Assembly: GCF_006716085.1 (NCBI RefSeq)
Contig: NZ_VFON01000001.1
Span: 372,001-436,000 of the forward strand
Direction of reading: 5' to 3'
Length of the DNA stretch: 64,000 nt
From: Leucobacter komagatae
Lineage (GTDB): Bacteria; Actinomycetota; Actinomycetes; Actinomycetales; Microbacteriaceae
Shown here: one piece after another, positions 34,501 through 42,980 of the stretch
How positions within the stretch are numbered: the first letter of the stretch is position 1
How the letters are laid out: every line of letters begins with the position of its first letter
Made by a program: the position numbers and the translations under genes
The notes under the pieces: generated by a model
What the model saw: the letters and a program-made list of their open reading frames with translations, nothing else
The model's database searches: none
What the model was told of the DNA's origin: nothing

Positions 34501-34853
34501 AGGAGCACGCGGCGCTCTACGACCACATCGGTGAGAAGTCGGGTGGTGAGTCGCAGGAGCTGATCGCGTTCATCGTGGGTGCCGCGCTCCGCTACCAGCT
34601 TGGCGACGCAGACGCTGAGCGACCCCGCTACGCCCCGGTGTTCCTCGACGAGGCCCTCATCAAGGCCGACGCACACTTCACGAAGCGCGCCATCGGCGCG
34701 TGGCGTGGCCTGGGGTTCCAGCTCGTGATCGGCGCACCGAACGATAAGTACAGCGCGATTGAGCCCCACGTCGACGTCGAGTACGACATCCTGAAAGACA
34801 CGACCGGGAGGTCGTGGGCGAAGCCGAAGGTGGGGCTGCCGGAGGCCCGGTAG
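31497..34853 (+). CDS. jetC: Wadjet/Mks system SMC-like ATPase JetC (MksB-like)
   Basis: 1118 residues. Walker [20 protein letters not shown] near residue 50 in a head that starts with [13 protein letters not shown]; two long coiled-coil arms around a hinge-like region (about residues 470-640, with [20 protein letters not shown]); signature [17 protein letters not shown] and Walker B/D loop [12 protein letters not shown] near residue 1045. All ATPase motifs are intact. In known systems this loop-extruding complex recognises small circular plasmids and hands them to the JetD nuclease for cutting. No jetD follows. Confidence 0.92.
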   Translation: MTMLDTLFGLIPAASRGQQWVADELQLVNWGGYDGAHRVKFSPNATLLCGGSGSGKSTLMDAYIALMMPHTTPFNGASNGGVAGRSRGEEQRNILSYGRGKLDESRTDEGTRVRVLRGDGEDTWTAIAATWEDHDGSKFTALRAWYIPASARIIEDTVRVRATIDGPFELGDLESAAIQRLSDAAVRTAGLETYSTDREFSAKIHSVLGIGASGAGAKAMSLLARIQAGQQITTVDELYKRMVLEEPETLATADAVVEHFDELEGTRMRMVTAQRQVRALRPIRDMRGRIVAAADQLRLIDDIGRFDDPDSLSALWRTGRRLELLRAVEAELQQDKAAADTEVRTQQALASAAEAEREGLVEVLRNSGGDQIERAERDLSIVEKQLETVTATRRRFDEAISPIGEEAATERQFRQLIARAQAALADPQAKAGVRDAYADARGKTNALREQVSDLAKESGRAEGLRGNIPGHLHEARELLASAAGIPVEDLPFVGELIEVRTEFEPWRQAFNLALGGFATTLLIDTANLGKFRQAINDVRLPMRLRYEGAHTDRGWHARLDPALLPGRLEFRDTPFTGWLMDRLEEQFGFVCVDTAAGLSEHRMALSISGQMSQGTRGAHGGHGRANVLGFSNQRRLDELAGQAGDLSARLTAATKAEKEAAAALDALDARYAAYAKISDLTWDQVDVATLEEQREKWTALVAELVSGNPKLEPLKAQIGQLKQKLAELQKALGRAEARQEKVATDWAHITDEVDEAQRAVDDAEDAERTLDPQQLAYLDDRFDNPAGAPARSKLEALARFDAALDTASKLLREDQAAAQLTLEEQRLHLKRALESFLESWPNPNLRADPDSSLKDFERILAELETSGLHELETEWKHSLLKLSGNDLTNLDSMLSRALREIKERIEPINRIMQDLPFYDDNHRLQITPRENQSEARRRFRAELREVRSLISDAKTDEDREQAYERMKKFIGRIRRTAPDFAELVDVRNHVRVSAEKVDAVTKEHAALYDHIGEKSGGESQELIAFIVGAALRYQLGDADAERPRYAPVFLDEALIKADAHFTKRAIGAWRGLGFQLVIGAPNDKYSAIEPHVDVEYDILKDTTGRSWAKPKVGLPEAR

Positions 34854-34856
34854 CCC

Positions 34857-34875
34857 CCGGGGCCGGTGGCCCCGG
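34857..34875. terminator. hairpin between convergent jetC and pdxY
   Basis: CCGGGGCC-GGT-GGCCCCGG is a perfect 8-bp stem in the 37-bp gap between the two stop codons. No T tract on either side. Confidence 0.45.
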
Positions 34876-34890
34876 AGTGAAACGGGGCCG

Positions 34891-35745
34891 CTACCGGACC
34901 CGCTTCGCCTCGAACTGCATGCTCGGGTGGGCGTAGGCCTCCTGCGACTCGACGAGCTGCAGCTCGCGCTGGCCCGAAGCGAGCGTGTTCTCGAGCAGGG
35001 TGAAGACGCTCGAAGCGGTGCGGGCGAGGGCGTCGCCCGCGTCACCCGACGCCGTGAGGTGTGCGGTGAACAGCGCGGCCGTGACGTCGCCCGAACCGTT
35101 TGCCTTGAGCGGCAGCCGCGGCGTCTCGATGAGCCAGGCGCCGTCACCGTGGACGGCGAGCATCTCGATGACACCGTCTGACGCGCGCTCGGGCCGCTCA
35201 ACGCTGGTGACGAGCACGGTCTTCGGGCCGATCTCGCGGGCGCGTTCGACCGACTCAAGCGTGGACTCAAGCGTCGTCGGCGTCGTGCCGGTGATGAACC
35301 CGAGCTCGAACTGGTTCGGCGTGATGAGGTCTGCGCGCGGCACGACGCGGTCGCGAATGAGGTTCTGCACCTCGGGGGCGACGTGGCAGCCGGAGACGGC
35401 GTTGCCGAGCACCGGGTCGCACGCGTAGATGGCGTTCGGGCTGTGCTGCTTCACGCGGTCGACCGCGTCGAGGATTGCGTCGCCGATGTCGTCGCCGCCC
35501 TGGTAGCCGGAGAGCACCGCGTCAACACCCTCAAGGCCGCCGCGCTCCTCGATTCCGGTGACAATCTCGCGGACGTCGTTTCCCGAGAACATGGGGCCGC
35601 GCCAGGCGCCGTACCCCGTGTGGTTCGAGAACGCGACCGTGTAGACGGGCATCACCTCGACGCCGATCCGCTGCAGCGGAAACACCGCGGCCGAGTTGCC
35701 GACGTGACCGTAAGAGACAGATGACTGGATCGACAGAATGCGCAT
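34891..35745 (-). CDS. pdxY: pyridoxal kinase
   Basis: 284-residue ribokinase-fold kinase that makes pyridoxal 5'-phosphate. RILSIQSSVSYGHVGNSAAVFPLQRIG at the start, GYQGGDD, ACDPVLGNAVSG and LITPNQFELGFITG in the middle, and PLKANGSGDVTAALFTAHL with the catalytic Asp near residue 225. ATG 35745 has AAAGGA 8 nt upstream. The product feeds PLP enzymes generally, several of which lie in this window. PdxY versus PdxK naming is not certain from sequence. Confidence 0.92.
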   Translation of the reverse strand: MRILSIQSSVSYGHVGNSAAVFPLQRIGVEVMPVYTVAFSNHTGYGAWRGPMFSGNDVREIVTGIEERGGLEGVDAVLSGYQGGDDIGDAILDAVDRVKQHSPNAIYACDPVLGNAVSGCHVAPEVQNLIRDRVVPRADLITPNQFELGFITGTTPTTLESTLESVERAREIGPKTVLVTSVERPERASDGVIEMLAVHGDGAWLIETPRLPLKANGSGDVTAALFTAHLTASGDAGDALARTASSVFTLLENTLASGQRELQLVESQEAYAHPSMQFEAKRVR

Positions 35746-35761
35746 TGTCCGATCCTTTCAC

Positions 35762-35804
35762 TGGACCATCGAGTGATCCACTTCGCTTCGCTTGGGCTGG
35801 ACCA
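35762..35804 (-). promoter_or_regulatory. direct repeats upstream of pdxY
   Basis: TGGACCA occurs at 35762-35768 and 35798-35804, each followed within 11 bp by GATCC, 36 bp apart and within 60 bp of the pdxY start. MocR/PdxR regulators bind paired direct repeats of roughly this type upstream of vitamin B6 genes. No pdxR gene is in the window. Confidence 0.4.
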
Positions 35805-35823
35805 ATCGATCCGGGGTGTGCCG

Positions 35824-37194
35824 TCAGATCGCGCGTCCGGGGGAGAGGATCCCGCGTGGGTCCAACGCCCGCTTGATCTCGCGCTGCACGTCGAGGGCGA
35901 CGGCGTCGAGCTGCCAGGCAAGCTCGTGCTGCTTCACCGAGCCGATGCCGTGCTCGCCGGTGATCGTGCCGTCGAGCGTGAGCGCGAGCCGCGTGATGTC
36001 GTCGATGAGCGCGTCGGCCGCGGCGATCCCGGTCGGAGTGTTGGGCGCCGCGACCTTGCAGTGCAGGTTGCCGTCGCCCGCGTGGGCGACGCTCGCGACC
36101 TCGATCCCGTGCTGCCGCGAAATCTCGGCGACGCCGGCGAACATTTCCGCAAGTCGCGAGACGGGCACGCCGACGTCGCACGCGATCTTTAAGCCGCGCG
36201 CGCTGAGCGCCGGGTTCGACTTCCGGCGGGCCTCGACAAGGTCATCGTTCGCGGCGATGGCGGCGTCCGACGCCCCGTGGGCACGGCAGATTGCGAGGAT
36301 CGCATCGGCGTGCGCGGCGGCGTCGGGCCCGACGGTCTGGCCGACGAGCAGTGCGCCGCGCGGGATCCTCATTCCCGACGGGAAGACCGCTTCGATCGTC
36401 TGGACGGTGAGCGCGTCCATGAGCTCGAGCACCTCCGGCCGTGATGAAGACCCGACGATCTCGGTCACCGCGCCGCCCGCCCCGGCGAGCCCATCGAACT
36501 CGGCCCAGAACGTCACCGGGGCGCCGGGAGGAAGTGACTCGAGCCGCACGGTGGCCTCGACGATGACGCCGAGCGTGCCCTCCGAACCGACGAAGAGCCT
36601 GGTGAGGTCGTACCCGACGACGTTCTTGCGCGTCCGCGCGCCAGTGCGCATGACCCGCCCGTCGGCGAGCACGACGGTGAGCGCCGCGATCCAATCTGAC
36701 GTAACGCCGTGTGCGACGCACCGCAGGCCGCCCGCGTTCGTTGCGATATTGCCGCCGACCGTGCAGGTGCGCACGCTCGCCGGGTCGGGCGGGAAGAAGA
36801 GGCCGTGCGCGTGCGCCGCCTCGTCGAGGTCGGCCGTAACAACCCCCGGTTGCACCGTGGCGAGCCGTTCCCGCGGGGAGATCTCGAGGATGGCGTTCAT
36901 GCGCTCGAGCGAGACGATGAGCCCCCGATCGTACGCCGTCGCGCCCCCGACGAGACCGGTGCCGGCGCCCCTGACGCTCACGGGGATGCCTCGGGTGTTC
37001 GCCCAGGCGAGGGCATTCGACACGTCTTCGGCTGATTCGGCGAGGACGAGGGCGAGCGCCTCCCCGGCAAAAACGGTGCGTGACGAGTCGCGTTCGAACG
37101 GTGCCACTGCGGCCCGCTCGGTGATGAGGCGGTCGCCCAGCTTGACTCGCAGCTCTGCGAGGTCGCCGTCAAGATCCACGTCGCTGTTCTCCAC
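35824..37194 (-). CDS. FAD-linked oxidase, GlcD/D-lactate dehydrogenase type
   Basis: 456 residues of the vanillyl-alcohol-oxidase fold. FAD PP-loop PVSVRGAGTGLVGGA near residue 70, TVGGNIATNAGGLRCVAHG near 150, GYDLTRLFVGSEGTLGVI near 200, and a C-terminal cap with VASVAHAGDGNLHCK and TGEHGIGSVK (metal/substrate histidines). Likely oxidises a 2-hydroxy acid such as D-lactate or glycolate. GTG 37194 is chosen for its strong AAGGAGG; a longer frame to 37332 has no such site. No iron-sulfur partner gene is adjacent. Confidence 0.9.
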   Translation of the reverse strand: MENSDVDLDGDLAELRVKLGDRLITERAAVAPFERDSSRTVFAGEALALVLAESAEDVSNALAWANTRGIPVSVRGAGTGLVGGATAYDRGLIVSLERMNAILEISPRERLATVQPGVVTADLDEAAHAHGLFFPPDPASVRTCTVGGNIATNAGGLRCVAHGVTSDWIAALTVVLADGRVMRTGARTRKNVVGYDLTRLFVGSEGTLGVIVEATVRLESLPPGAPVTFWAEFDGLAGAGGAVTEIVGSSSRPEVLELMDALTVQTIEAVFPSGMRIPRGALLVGQTVGPDAAAHADAILAICRAHGASDAAIAANDDLVEARRKSNPALSARGLKIACDVGVPVSRLAEMFAGVAEISRQHGIEVASVAHAGDGNLHCKVAAPNTPTGIAAADALIDDITRLALTLDGTITGEHGIGSVKQHELAWQLDAVALDVQREIKRALDPRGILSPGRAI

Positions 37195-37283
37195 CCGGGC
37201 CTCCTTGTCGCTCTGCTTTCCAGCGTAGCGCGCGGCCGGGCGGTGTGGCGGCCGGGCCTTCGCGGCCGTGAGAACATGAGACA

Positions 37284-38225
37284 GTGAACTCGCATCTGAC
37301 CCCCGGCGCCGGCCGCTACGCCCCCAGCCCATCAGGGGAGCTGCACCTCGGAAACCTGCGCACCGCGCTGATCGCGTGGCTCTTCGCCCGGGGGAGTGGG
37401 CGGCGGTTTCTGCTGCGAGTTGAAGACCTCGACAGGGCCCGCGACGCAGGAACGGCTGACGCGCAGCTCGCCGATCTCAGTGCGCTCGGCATCGACTGGG
37501 ACGGCGAGGTGGTGCTGCAGACGACCCGGGCGGCCGCCCACGAGGCCGCGATCGCGCAGCTGTCGAGCGCCGGGCTCGTCTACGAGTGCACCTGCACCCG
37601 CAAGGACATTCTTGCCGCCCCGACGGCACCGCACGCGCCTCCTGGCGCCTACCCGGGAACCTGCAGAGACCTCACCGAGGCCGAGCGGGCGGCGGCCCGG
37701 CAGCGGATCGCCCCGCGCCTGCCCGCTCTGCGCCTCCGGGCGCCCGCTGGAGAGACAGGCCTCGGTTTCGACGACCTCGTGCTCGGACACGTCGTCGGCG
37801 ACATCGATGACCTTGTGCTCAAGCGCGGCGACGGCACCGTCGCCTACAACCTCGCAGTTGTGGTCGACGACGCAGCGATGGGCGTCGACCAGATCGTGCG
37901 CGGTGACGACCTCGCGTCGTCGACGCCGCGCCAGATCCTGCTCCAGGGGCTGCTGGGGCTCCCTACCCCGCCCAAGGTGAGCTACGCGCACGTGCCGCTT
38001 GTGCTGGGGCCGACGGGCGCGCGCCTCGCGAAGCGCGACGGCGCGGTCACTCTCCGTGACCTGGCCGCCGCGGGCACGAGCGCAGGCGAGGTACGAGCGA
38101 TGCTCGCGACCTCGCTCGGGCTCGCTGAGCCGGGGGAGTCGGTCACTCCCGACCAGCTCGTCGAGCGGTTCGACCCCGCGGCGCTGCCGCGCGAGCCGTG
38201 GGTGTGGGGCCCGGCTAGCGCTTGA
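37284..38225 (+). CDS. gluQRS: glutamyl-Q tRNA(Asp) synthetase
   Basis: 313 residues, a GluRS catalytic domain without the anticodon-binding domain. It glutamylates queuosine in tRNA-Asp. YAPSPSGELHLGNLRTALIAW holds the HLGN motif, ECTCTRKDIL and CRDL give the zinc ligands, and RLAKRDGAVTLRDL is the KMSKS-like loop. Start is the GTG at 37284; no good SD or -10 decides it. The last 11 bp overlap the convergent GerW-like gene. Confidence 0.92.
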   Translation: MNSHLTPGAGRYAPSPSGELHLGNLRTALIAWLFARGSGRRFLLRVEDLDRARDAGTADAQLADLSALGIDWDGEVVLQTTRAAAHEAAIAQLSSAGLVYECTCTRKDILAAPTAPHAPPGAYPGTCRDLTEAERAAARQRIAPRLPALRLRAPAGETGLGFDDLVLGHVVGDIDDLVLKRGDGTVAYNLAVVVDDAAMGVDQIVRGDDLASSTPRQILLQGLLGLPTPPKVSYAHVPLVLGPTGARLAKRDGAVTLRDLAAAGTSAGEVRAMLATSLGLAEPGESVTPDQLVERFDPAALPREPWVWGPASA

Positions 38226-38559
38226 GCGCGCGGATCACGCGCGCGAGCGCGCGGCCCGCGACCCACACAAACGGCACGCCTACGGTGAGCAGCGCGATGA
38301 TGTTCGGTTCGAACCGGGTGTGGCCATCGCGGGCGACGTACGCGCCGATCGGAACGGAGATTCCGCCGCCACCGCCGCCCGATCCCTCACCCGAGACGGT
38401 GCCGTCGGCGCCGCCACCGCCCTCGCCGGCGCCAAAGCCGTAGCCGCCGACGGCGACGGGCATGACCGTCGTGCCGTCGAGGTCGACTGGGTCGCCGTAG
38501 GCTGTGTGCACGCCGGTCTGAGTGACGGTGTCTGCGATTTGCTTCGTAATGTTGGGCAT
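38215..38559 (-). CDS. GerW/YtfJ-like protein
   Basis: 114 residues. DPVDLDGTTVMPVAVGGYGFGAGEG followed by a run of glycines and GISVPIGAYVARDG is the GerW (YtfJ) pattern, ending in one hydrophobic segment (IIALLTVGVPFVWVAG) and a basic tail, so probably membrane-associated. In Bacillus the family is linked to spore germination; actinobacterial members occur outside sporulators and have no known role. The leaderless -10 TAGGGT lies 6 nt before the ATG. Confidence 0.8.
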   Translation of the reverse strand: MPNITKQIADTVTQTGVHTAYGDPVDLDGTTVMPVAVGGYGFGAGEGGGGADGTVSGEGSGGGGGGISVPIGAYVARDGHTRFEPNIIALLTVGVPFVWVAGRALARVIRALKR

Positions 38560-38565
38560 GCTCCC

Positions 38566-38571
38566 ACCCTA
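38566..38571 (-). promoter_or_regulatory. -10 box of the GerW-like gene
   Basis: TAGGGT on the minus strand, 6 nt before ATG 38559; the spacer GGGAGC also contains an SD-like core. Confidence 0.5.
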
Positions 38572-38632
38572 CTTCGAGCGTCTGGGGGCGCGAAGTGAAA
38601 TCTTCGCTCGGCGCGCGCTAGATTGAGGTCTC

Positions 38633-39163
38633 ATGACCGAGCCGTCAATACGCAGCCCTGCCGAGCCCACCGTGATCCGCACCGGGGTCGCGCCCGACGA
38701 CGTCGAGTGGTGCGCCAGGCTCTGGGCCGACGCGCTCGCGGCGCGCGACGGGAGCGTCGACCGGCCGGTCATGCAGCAGCGGGTTCGGGATGCCTTTGCG
38801 GCGCCGATCGTGCGGTTCGCAATTGCCACTTCCCCGGGAGCCGGCTTCTCGCTACTCGAACGGGAAGCCGGAGAGCCTGCGAAGGCGCTACTGCACTACC
38901 TCGCTGTCGATCCAAGGAACGCGGTACCCGGGGTCGGTTCGGCGCTGTTGCGCGACGCGATCGAGCACGCGCGAGCTGCCGCCCTTGCGAGTGTGTCGCT
39001 TGAGGTGCGCACGAACAACGCGCGAGCGATCTCGCTCTACGAGCGCCACGGCTTCGTCGCGTCGGGGAGCCCGACGCCGCACCCGACGGCCGGATACCCG
39101 ATGCAGCGGTACGTGCTTAGCCTCGCCAAGGGACCCGCGGTGCAGCCCTCAGGGGGGGGCTAG
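38633..39163 (+). CDS. GNAT-family N-acetyltransferase
   Basis: 176 residues. LLHYLAVDPRNAVPGVGSALLRDAIEHAR is motif A with the acetyl-CoA loop reading PGVGSA, and NNARAISLYERHGFVASG is motif B. Substrate unknown. TAGATT lies 8 nt before the ATG and GAGG 4 nt before it, so either start mode fits. The last ~10 residues (KGPAVQPSGGG) look unstructured. Confidence 0.87.
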   Translation: MTEPSIRSPAEPTVIRTGVAPDDVEWCARLWADALAARDGSVDRPVMQQRVRDAFAAPIVRFAIATSPGAGFSLLEREAGEPAKALLHYLAVDPRNAVPGVGSALLRDAIEHARAAALASVSLEVRTNNARAISLYERHGFVASGSPTPHPTAGYPMQRYVLSLAKGPAVQPSGGG

Positions 39164-39175
39164 CGCTCCAGGGGG

Positions 39176-40018
39176 CTAGTCGCCGGCGCCGTGCCGCGGG
39201 CGCAGCGCCTGCGGTTCGGGGCGCTTGGGCTCGATGTCGTCGCCGGAGGAAACGTGCTTGATACGCCGCACCACCCACGGCACGAGGTGCTCCCGCGCCC
39301 ACACCACGTCTTCCTTGCGAGCCTGACGCCAGGTGCGCTCGGGCAGTGGTGGCGGATCGAGCGGGCCGAGCTCGTGTGGCACGTTCAGCGCATCGAGCGC
39401 GGCGCGCGCGATGGTGTGGTGCCCAAGCGCGTTCATGTGCAGCCTGTCACCCGCCCAGTAGCGGCTGTCCTGCAGCTCCTCGATGGCCCACTGGTCGACG
39501 ACGTAGCAATCGCGCCGCTGCGCCACCTTGCGAACGTTCTCGTTGAAGATCGCGACCTTCCCGCGAATCGAGCGGAACACCGGCTGGAACGCGACATCAA
39601 CGCCGGTGAAAATCAGGATCGTTGCGCCCGTCTCGCTCAACCTCGAGACGATGTGATCGAGTTTTGCAGCGACCTCGTCGGGGTCGGTCCCGGGCCGGAT
39701 GACGTCGTTTCCACCCGCGCACACGCTCACAAGGTCGGGCCGCAGCTCCATCGCGTTGTCGAGCTGTTCGTCGATGATCTGCTGGATAAGTTTGCCGCGC
39801 ACCGCGAGGTTCGCGTAGGCAAACTCGTCGTTCTTGTCGGCGAGCACCTCGGCGAAGCGGTCGGCCCAGCCGCGGAGGCCCCCGGGGCTTTCGGGGTCAG
39901 GGTCGCCGAGCCCCTCGGTGAAAGAATCGCCTATCGCGACAAACCGCGACCACGGCAGCTCCGCGTTGTCGCCAGCCGCACCGTTCGGCCCACCAGTCTG
40001 GTGTGAATCTTGAACCAC
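39176..40018 (-). CDS. SGNH/GDSL hydrolase
   Basis: 280 residues, a cytosolic esterase-like enzyme. Block I FVAIGDSFTEGLGDP has the nucleophile Ser, CAGGNDVIRPG is block III, and DRLHMNALGHHTIA holds the Asp/His pair of block V. GTG 40018 is preferred for AAGGAG 8 nt upstream; ATG 40051 is an alternative giving 291 residues. The C-terminal 50 residues (REHLVPWVVRRIKHVSSGDD) are conserved in many actinobacterial SGNH proteins. Substrate unknown. Confidence 0.87.
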   Translation of the reverse strand: MVQDSHQTGGPNGAAGDNAELPWSRFVAIGDSFTEGLGDPDPESPGGLRGWADRFAEVLADKNDEFAYANLAVRGKLIQQIIDEQLDNAMELRPDLVSVCAGGNDVIRPGTDPDEVAAKLDHIVSRLSETGATILIFTGVDVAFQPVFRSIRGKVAIFNENVRKVAQRRDCYVVDQWAIEELQDSRYWAGDRLHMNALGHHTIARAALDALNVPHELGPLDPPPLPERTWRQARKEDVVWAREHLVPWVVRRIKHVSSGDDIEPKRPEPQALRPRHGAGD

Positions 40019-40198
40019 GGTCCGCGCTCCTTCTTCGTTTCTGGGTCTCATTCCCGCCGTCGTATGCGGCGTACGCTAGCTTGCTAGTGCGCAGCGCCCT
40101 AGCTTTCCCCGGTCACTTTGGGGTGGTCGCAACAGCGACGCGCTCGGGTTGCCGCGCACCAAGGCACGACTAAGCGTTCATGGGTAGTCTAAGACGTT

Positions 40199-42010
40199 GT
40201 GATTGAATCGGCAGAAGACGGGACTCTCCTCCCGGGAACGTTTGCCGCCGAGCATCTTCCGCCCGCCTACCCAGAGCGGGCAGCACGCGGCACCGCAGGG
40301 AACCTCCGAGCCTGGCAGCAGGAGGCCATTAACCTCTACCTTGAGCGCAACCCCAAAGACTTCCTCGCCTCGGCAACGCCGGGCGCAGGTAAGACGACAT
40401 TCGCGCTTCGCCTCGCCGCAACACTCCGTGGCAACCAGACGGTGTCGCAGATCATCGTTGTCGCGCCGACAGAGCACCTGAAGGTGCAGTGGGCTGACGC
40501 GGCCGCGCGCGCGGGCATCCGCTTGAACCCGCGCTATTCGAACAGCGACGGTCTCGGCTACGGCCGGCACTACGACGGCGTCGTTGTGACCTATGCTCAG
40601 GTGGCGATGAAGCCGGTGCAGCACAGGCTGCTCACCGAGTTCACCGACACGCTCGTCATCATGGACGAGGTGCACCACGGCGGTGACGCGCTGAGCTGGG
40701 GCGACGCGATCCGCGAGGCCTACGGCACGGCGAAGCGTCGCCTGTCGCTCACGGGAACGCCGTTCCGCTCGGACGAGGCGCCCATTCCTTTCGTGCAGTA
40801 CGCGCCCCAGGGTGATGGCTCGCGCATCTCCCTCACCGACTACGACTACGGCTACGGCCGAGCGCTCGCTGACGGCATCGTTCGCCCCGTGATCTTCATG
40901 GTCTACGCAGGCAAGATGCGCTGGCAAACCTCCGCCGGTGAGGAGATGGAGGCCCGCCTCGGCGAGGGCAACACGAAGGATGTCACGAGTCAGGCATGGC
41001 GCACCGCGCTCGACCCGGCGGGCGACTGGATGGGCAAAGTCCTCCGGGCGGCTGACCGTCGCCTCACTGAGGTGCGCGGCCACATCCCAGATGCTGGTGG
41101 CCTCGTCATCGCCACCGATCACGCCTCAGCGAAGGCCTACGCGCAGATGCTGCAGGAGATCTCGGGTGAAGAGGTCGCGCTGATCCTGTCCGACGACGCC
41201 GGCGCCTCGGAGCGCATCGACAGCTATTCGGCGGGCACCTCCCGGTGGATGGTCGCGGTGCGCATGGTGTCCGAGGGCGTCGACGTTCCGCGCCTCGCCG
41301 TCGGCGTGTACGCGACGAGCTCGTCAACGCCGCTGTTCTTTGCCCAGGCGATTGGTCGCTTCGTGCGTTCCCGCCGCCGTGGCGAGGTCGCGTCGGTCTT
41401 CATTCCGAACGTGCCGCCGTTGATGCTGCTTGCAGCGCAGCTTGAGAAAGAGCGCAACCACGTGCTTGAGGGGCCGAAGTCGGCCGAGGAGATGTGGGAC
41501 GCCGAGGCCGCGCTCATGGCGGAGGCCGAGCGCGAGGATAAAGCATCGTCCGAGCTCATCGAAGACGAGTTTAAGTACCAGGCGCTCGAATCCGACGCCC
41601 ACTTCGACCGCGCGGTCTTCGACGGCGCAGAATTCGGTGGCTACGCCGAGGTCGAAACTGAGGAAGAACTCGACTTCCTCGGGTTCCCCGGCATCCTCGA
41701 GCCGCAGGAAGTTCGCGCGCTGCTCCAGCAAAGGCAGTCGAAGCAGGCAAGGCGGAGCGCCCAGAACCAGGGCATCCTTGAGCACGCGCCCGAGAAGGCC
41801 GAGGCCCCCGGCGCCCTGCACCGGACGCTACAGGAGCAGCGCAAGCTGCTCTCGAGCCTCGTTGGCATGTACTCCCGGGTGAGCGGCGAGCCGCACAAAG
41901 ACATTCACAATGAGTTGCGGCGCTCCTGCGGCGGGCCTGCCGTTGCGCAGGCCTCGGTCACTCAGCTGCAGAAGCGCATCGATCTGCTGAGGCGGCGCCT
42001 GCGCCCGTAG
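40199..42010 (+). CDS. DEAD/DEAH-box SF2 helicase
   Basis: 603 residues. Motif I ASATPGAGKTTFA (about residue 60), motif II MDEVHHGG, motif III LTGTPFRSD, and the C-terminal RecA lobe with VRMVSEGVDVPRLAVG and FAQAIGRFVRSRR (motif VI). After residue 430 comes an acidic, helical C-terminal part with no named domain. This helicase is common in actinobacteria but its role is unknown. GTG start with TAGTCT 8 nt upstream. Confidence 0.9.
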   Translation: MIESAEDGTLLPGTFAAEHLPPAYPERAARGTAGNLRAWQQEAINLYLERNPKDFLASATPGAGKTTFALRLAATLRGNQTVSQIIVVAPTEHLKVQWADAAARAGIRLNPRYSNSDGLGYGRHYDGVVVTYAQVAMKPVQHRLLTEFTDTLVIMDEVHHGGDALSWGDAIREAYGTAKRRLSLTGTPFRSDEAPIPFVQYAPQGDGSRISLTDYDYGYGRALADGIVRPVIFMVYAGKMRWQTSAGEEMEARLGEGNTKDVTSQAWRTALDPAGDWMGKVLRAADRRLTEVRGHIPDAGGLVIATDHASAKAYAQMLQEISGEEVALILSDDAGASERIDSYSAGTSRWMVAVRMVSEGVDVPRLAVGVYATSSSTPLFFAQAIGRFVRSRRRGEVASVFIPNVPPLMLLAAQLEKERNHVLEGPKSAEEMWDAEAALMAEAEREDKASSELIEDEFKYQALESDAHFDRAVFDGAEFGGYAEVETEEELDFLGFPGILEPQEVRALLQQRQSKQARRSAQNQGILEHAPEKAEAPGALHRTLQEQRKLLSSLVGMYSRVSGEPHKDIHNELRRSCGGPAVAQASVTQLQKRIDLLRRRLRP

Positions 42011-42013
42011 GGT
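42008..42013 (+). promoter_or_regulatory. -10 box of ybaK overlapping the helicase stop
   Basis: TAGGGT begins with the TAG stop of the helicase and lies 7 nt before ATG 42021. Confidence 0.5.
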
Positions 42014-42020
42014 GGAGCAC

Positions 42021-42509
42021 ATGGCAAAGAAAGCGGCAGGTGCGACGCCTGCGATGGTGGCGCTCACAAAGCTGGGCATTGACTTCGCTGTGCGCGGCTA
42101 CACTCACGACCCCGGAGAAACCGACTATGGGGGAGAAGCGGCGCGCGAGCTCGGTGTCGATGCGCGGCAGGTCTTCAAAACCCTGCTCGCCGACGTTGAC
42201 GGAGCCCTCGTCGTTGCGGTCGTGCCAGTCTCAGGCAAGCTCGACCTGAAGGCCCTTGCGGCCGCCGCCCGCGGAAAGCGGGCACAGATGGCTGACCCGG
42301 CGATCGCCGAGCGCAAGACCGGCTACGTCGTTGGCGGCATTAGTCCGCTCGGCCAAAAGACGCGTTTGGCTACAGTCATAGACATATCCGCGCCCGGGTT
42401 TCCGACGATTCTGGTCTCCGGGGGGCGCCGTGGGCTCGATATCGAGCTTTCGGCGGACGATCTTGCCCGCGCGACCGGCGGAAGCTTCGCGCCGATCGCA
42501 AAAGCCTGA
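42021..42509 (+). CDS. ybaK: YbaK/EbsC-type aminoacyl-tRNA deacylase
   Basis: 162 residues. Hydrolyses mischarged Cys-tRNA(Pro) and related species. YTHDPGETDYGGEAARELG, QVFKTLLADVDGALVVAVVPVSGKLDLKALA with the conserved Lys, and YVVGGISPLGQKTRLATVID are family motifs. ATG 42021 fits the leaderless spacing; the spacer GGAGCAC also carries an SD. Confidence 0.92.
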   Translation: MAKKAAGATPAMVALTKLGIDFAVRGYTHDPGETDYGGEAARELGVDARQVFKTLLADVDGALVVAVVPVSGKLDLKALAAAARGKRAQMADPAIAERKTGYVVGGISPLGQKTRLATVIDISAPGFPTILVSGGRRGLDIELSADDLARATGGSFAPIAKA

Positions 42510-42667
42510 ATCTGGCACAGATCGTTGCTGGCATTGGGATCCGGGGGTCATTCCCTGCGAAAACGAGGCCGCGCCGCGCCCGGCTTCACGGGGTGATTCG
42601 CAATGCGCCAACGTTCCATGCTAAATTATTCCCTGTTCGGCCGGTGAGAAACCAGCCAAACAGATTC

Positions 42668-42753
42668 GCGCGGATGGCGGAATTGGTAGACGCGCTAGCT
42701 TGAGGTGCTAGTGCCCGTATTAGGGCGTGGGGGTTCAAGTCCCCCTTCGCGCA
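42668..42753 (+). tRNA. tRNA-Leu, anticodon GAG
   Basis: 86 nt class II tRNA. Acceptor GCGCGGA (42668-42674) pairs with TTCGCGC (42746-42752), discriminator A. The anticodon stem CTAGC/GCTAG encloses loop TTGAGGT with GAG at 42702-42704. A long variable arm (GCCCGTATTAGGGC region) and the T arm GGGGGTTCAAGTCCCCC are clear. CCA is not encoded. Confidence 0.97.
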
Positions 42754-42765
42754 CGCGAATCGAGT

Positions 42766-42795
42766 AAGGCCCCTGCTTCGGCAGGGGCCTTCTTG
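42766..42795 (+). terminator. intrinsic terminator of tRNA-Leu
   Basis: AAGGCCCCTGC (42766-42776), loop TTCG, GCAGGGGCCTT (42781-42791), then CTTGC. An 11-bp perfect stem with a UUCG tetraloop 13 nt after the tRNA. Confidence 0.92.
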
Positions 42796-42980
42796 CATTG
42801 TGTGGTGCCGCGTCTCTGGGGCTGCCGGCCCGCCCAGCACCAGCCCGCGGCCCCCGGCCACGCCCTGCGGCCGATTCACCCGGTTGGCGCCGATGTGCCC
42901 GCTTGTTACGCGTATTTTCCGGGTGCACCGGTGCGGAGCGGGTACATCGGGGGTGGAACGGGGTCGGGCATACTTGACGC

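Noticed and set aside
34854..34890. Space for a short or truncated jetD after jetC.
   Set aside because: Only 37 bp with a hairpin lie before the pdxY stop; no JetD-like sequence was recognised anywhere in the window.
32433..35270. A 945-codon open frame antisense to jetC and pdxY.
   Set aside because: It is a GC-bias mirror of the real genes, very rich in Arg/Leu/Glu, without domains, SD or promoter.
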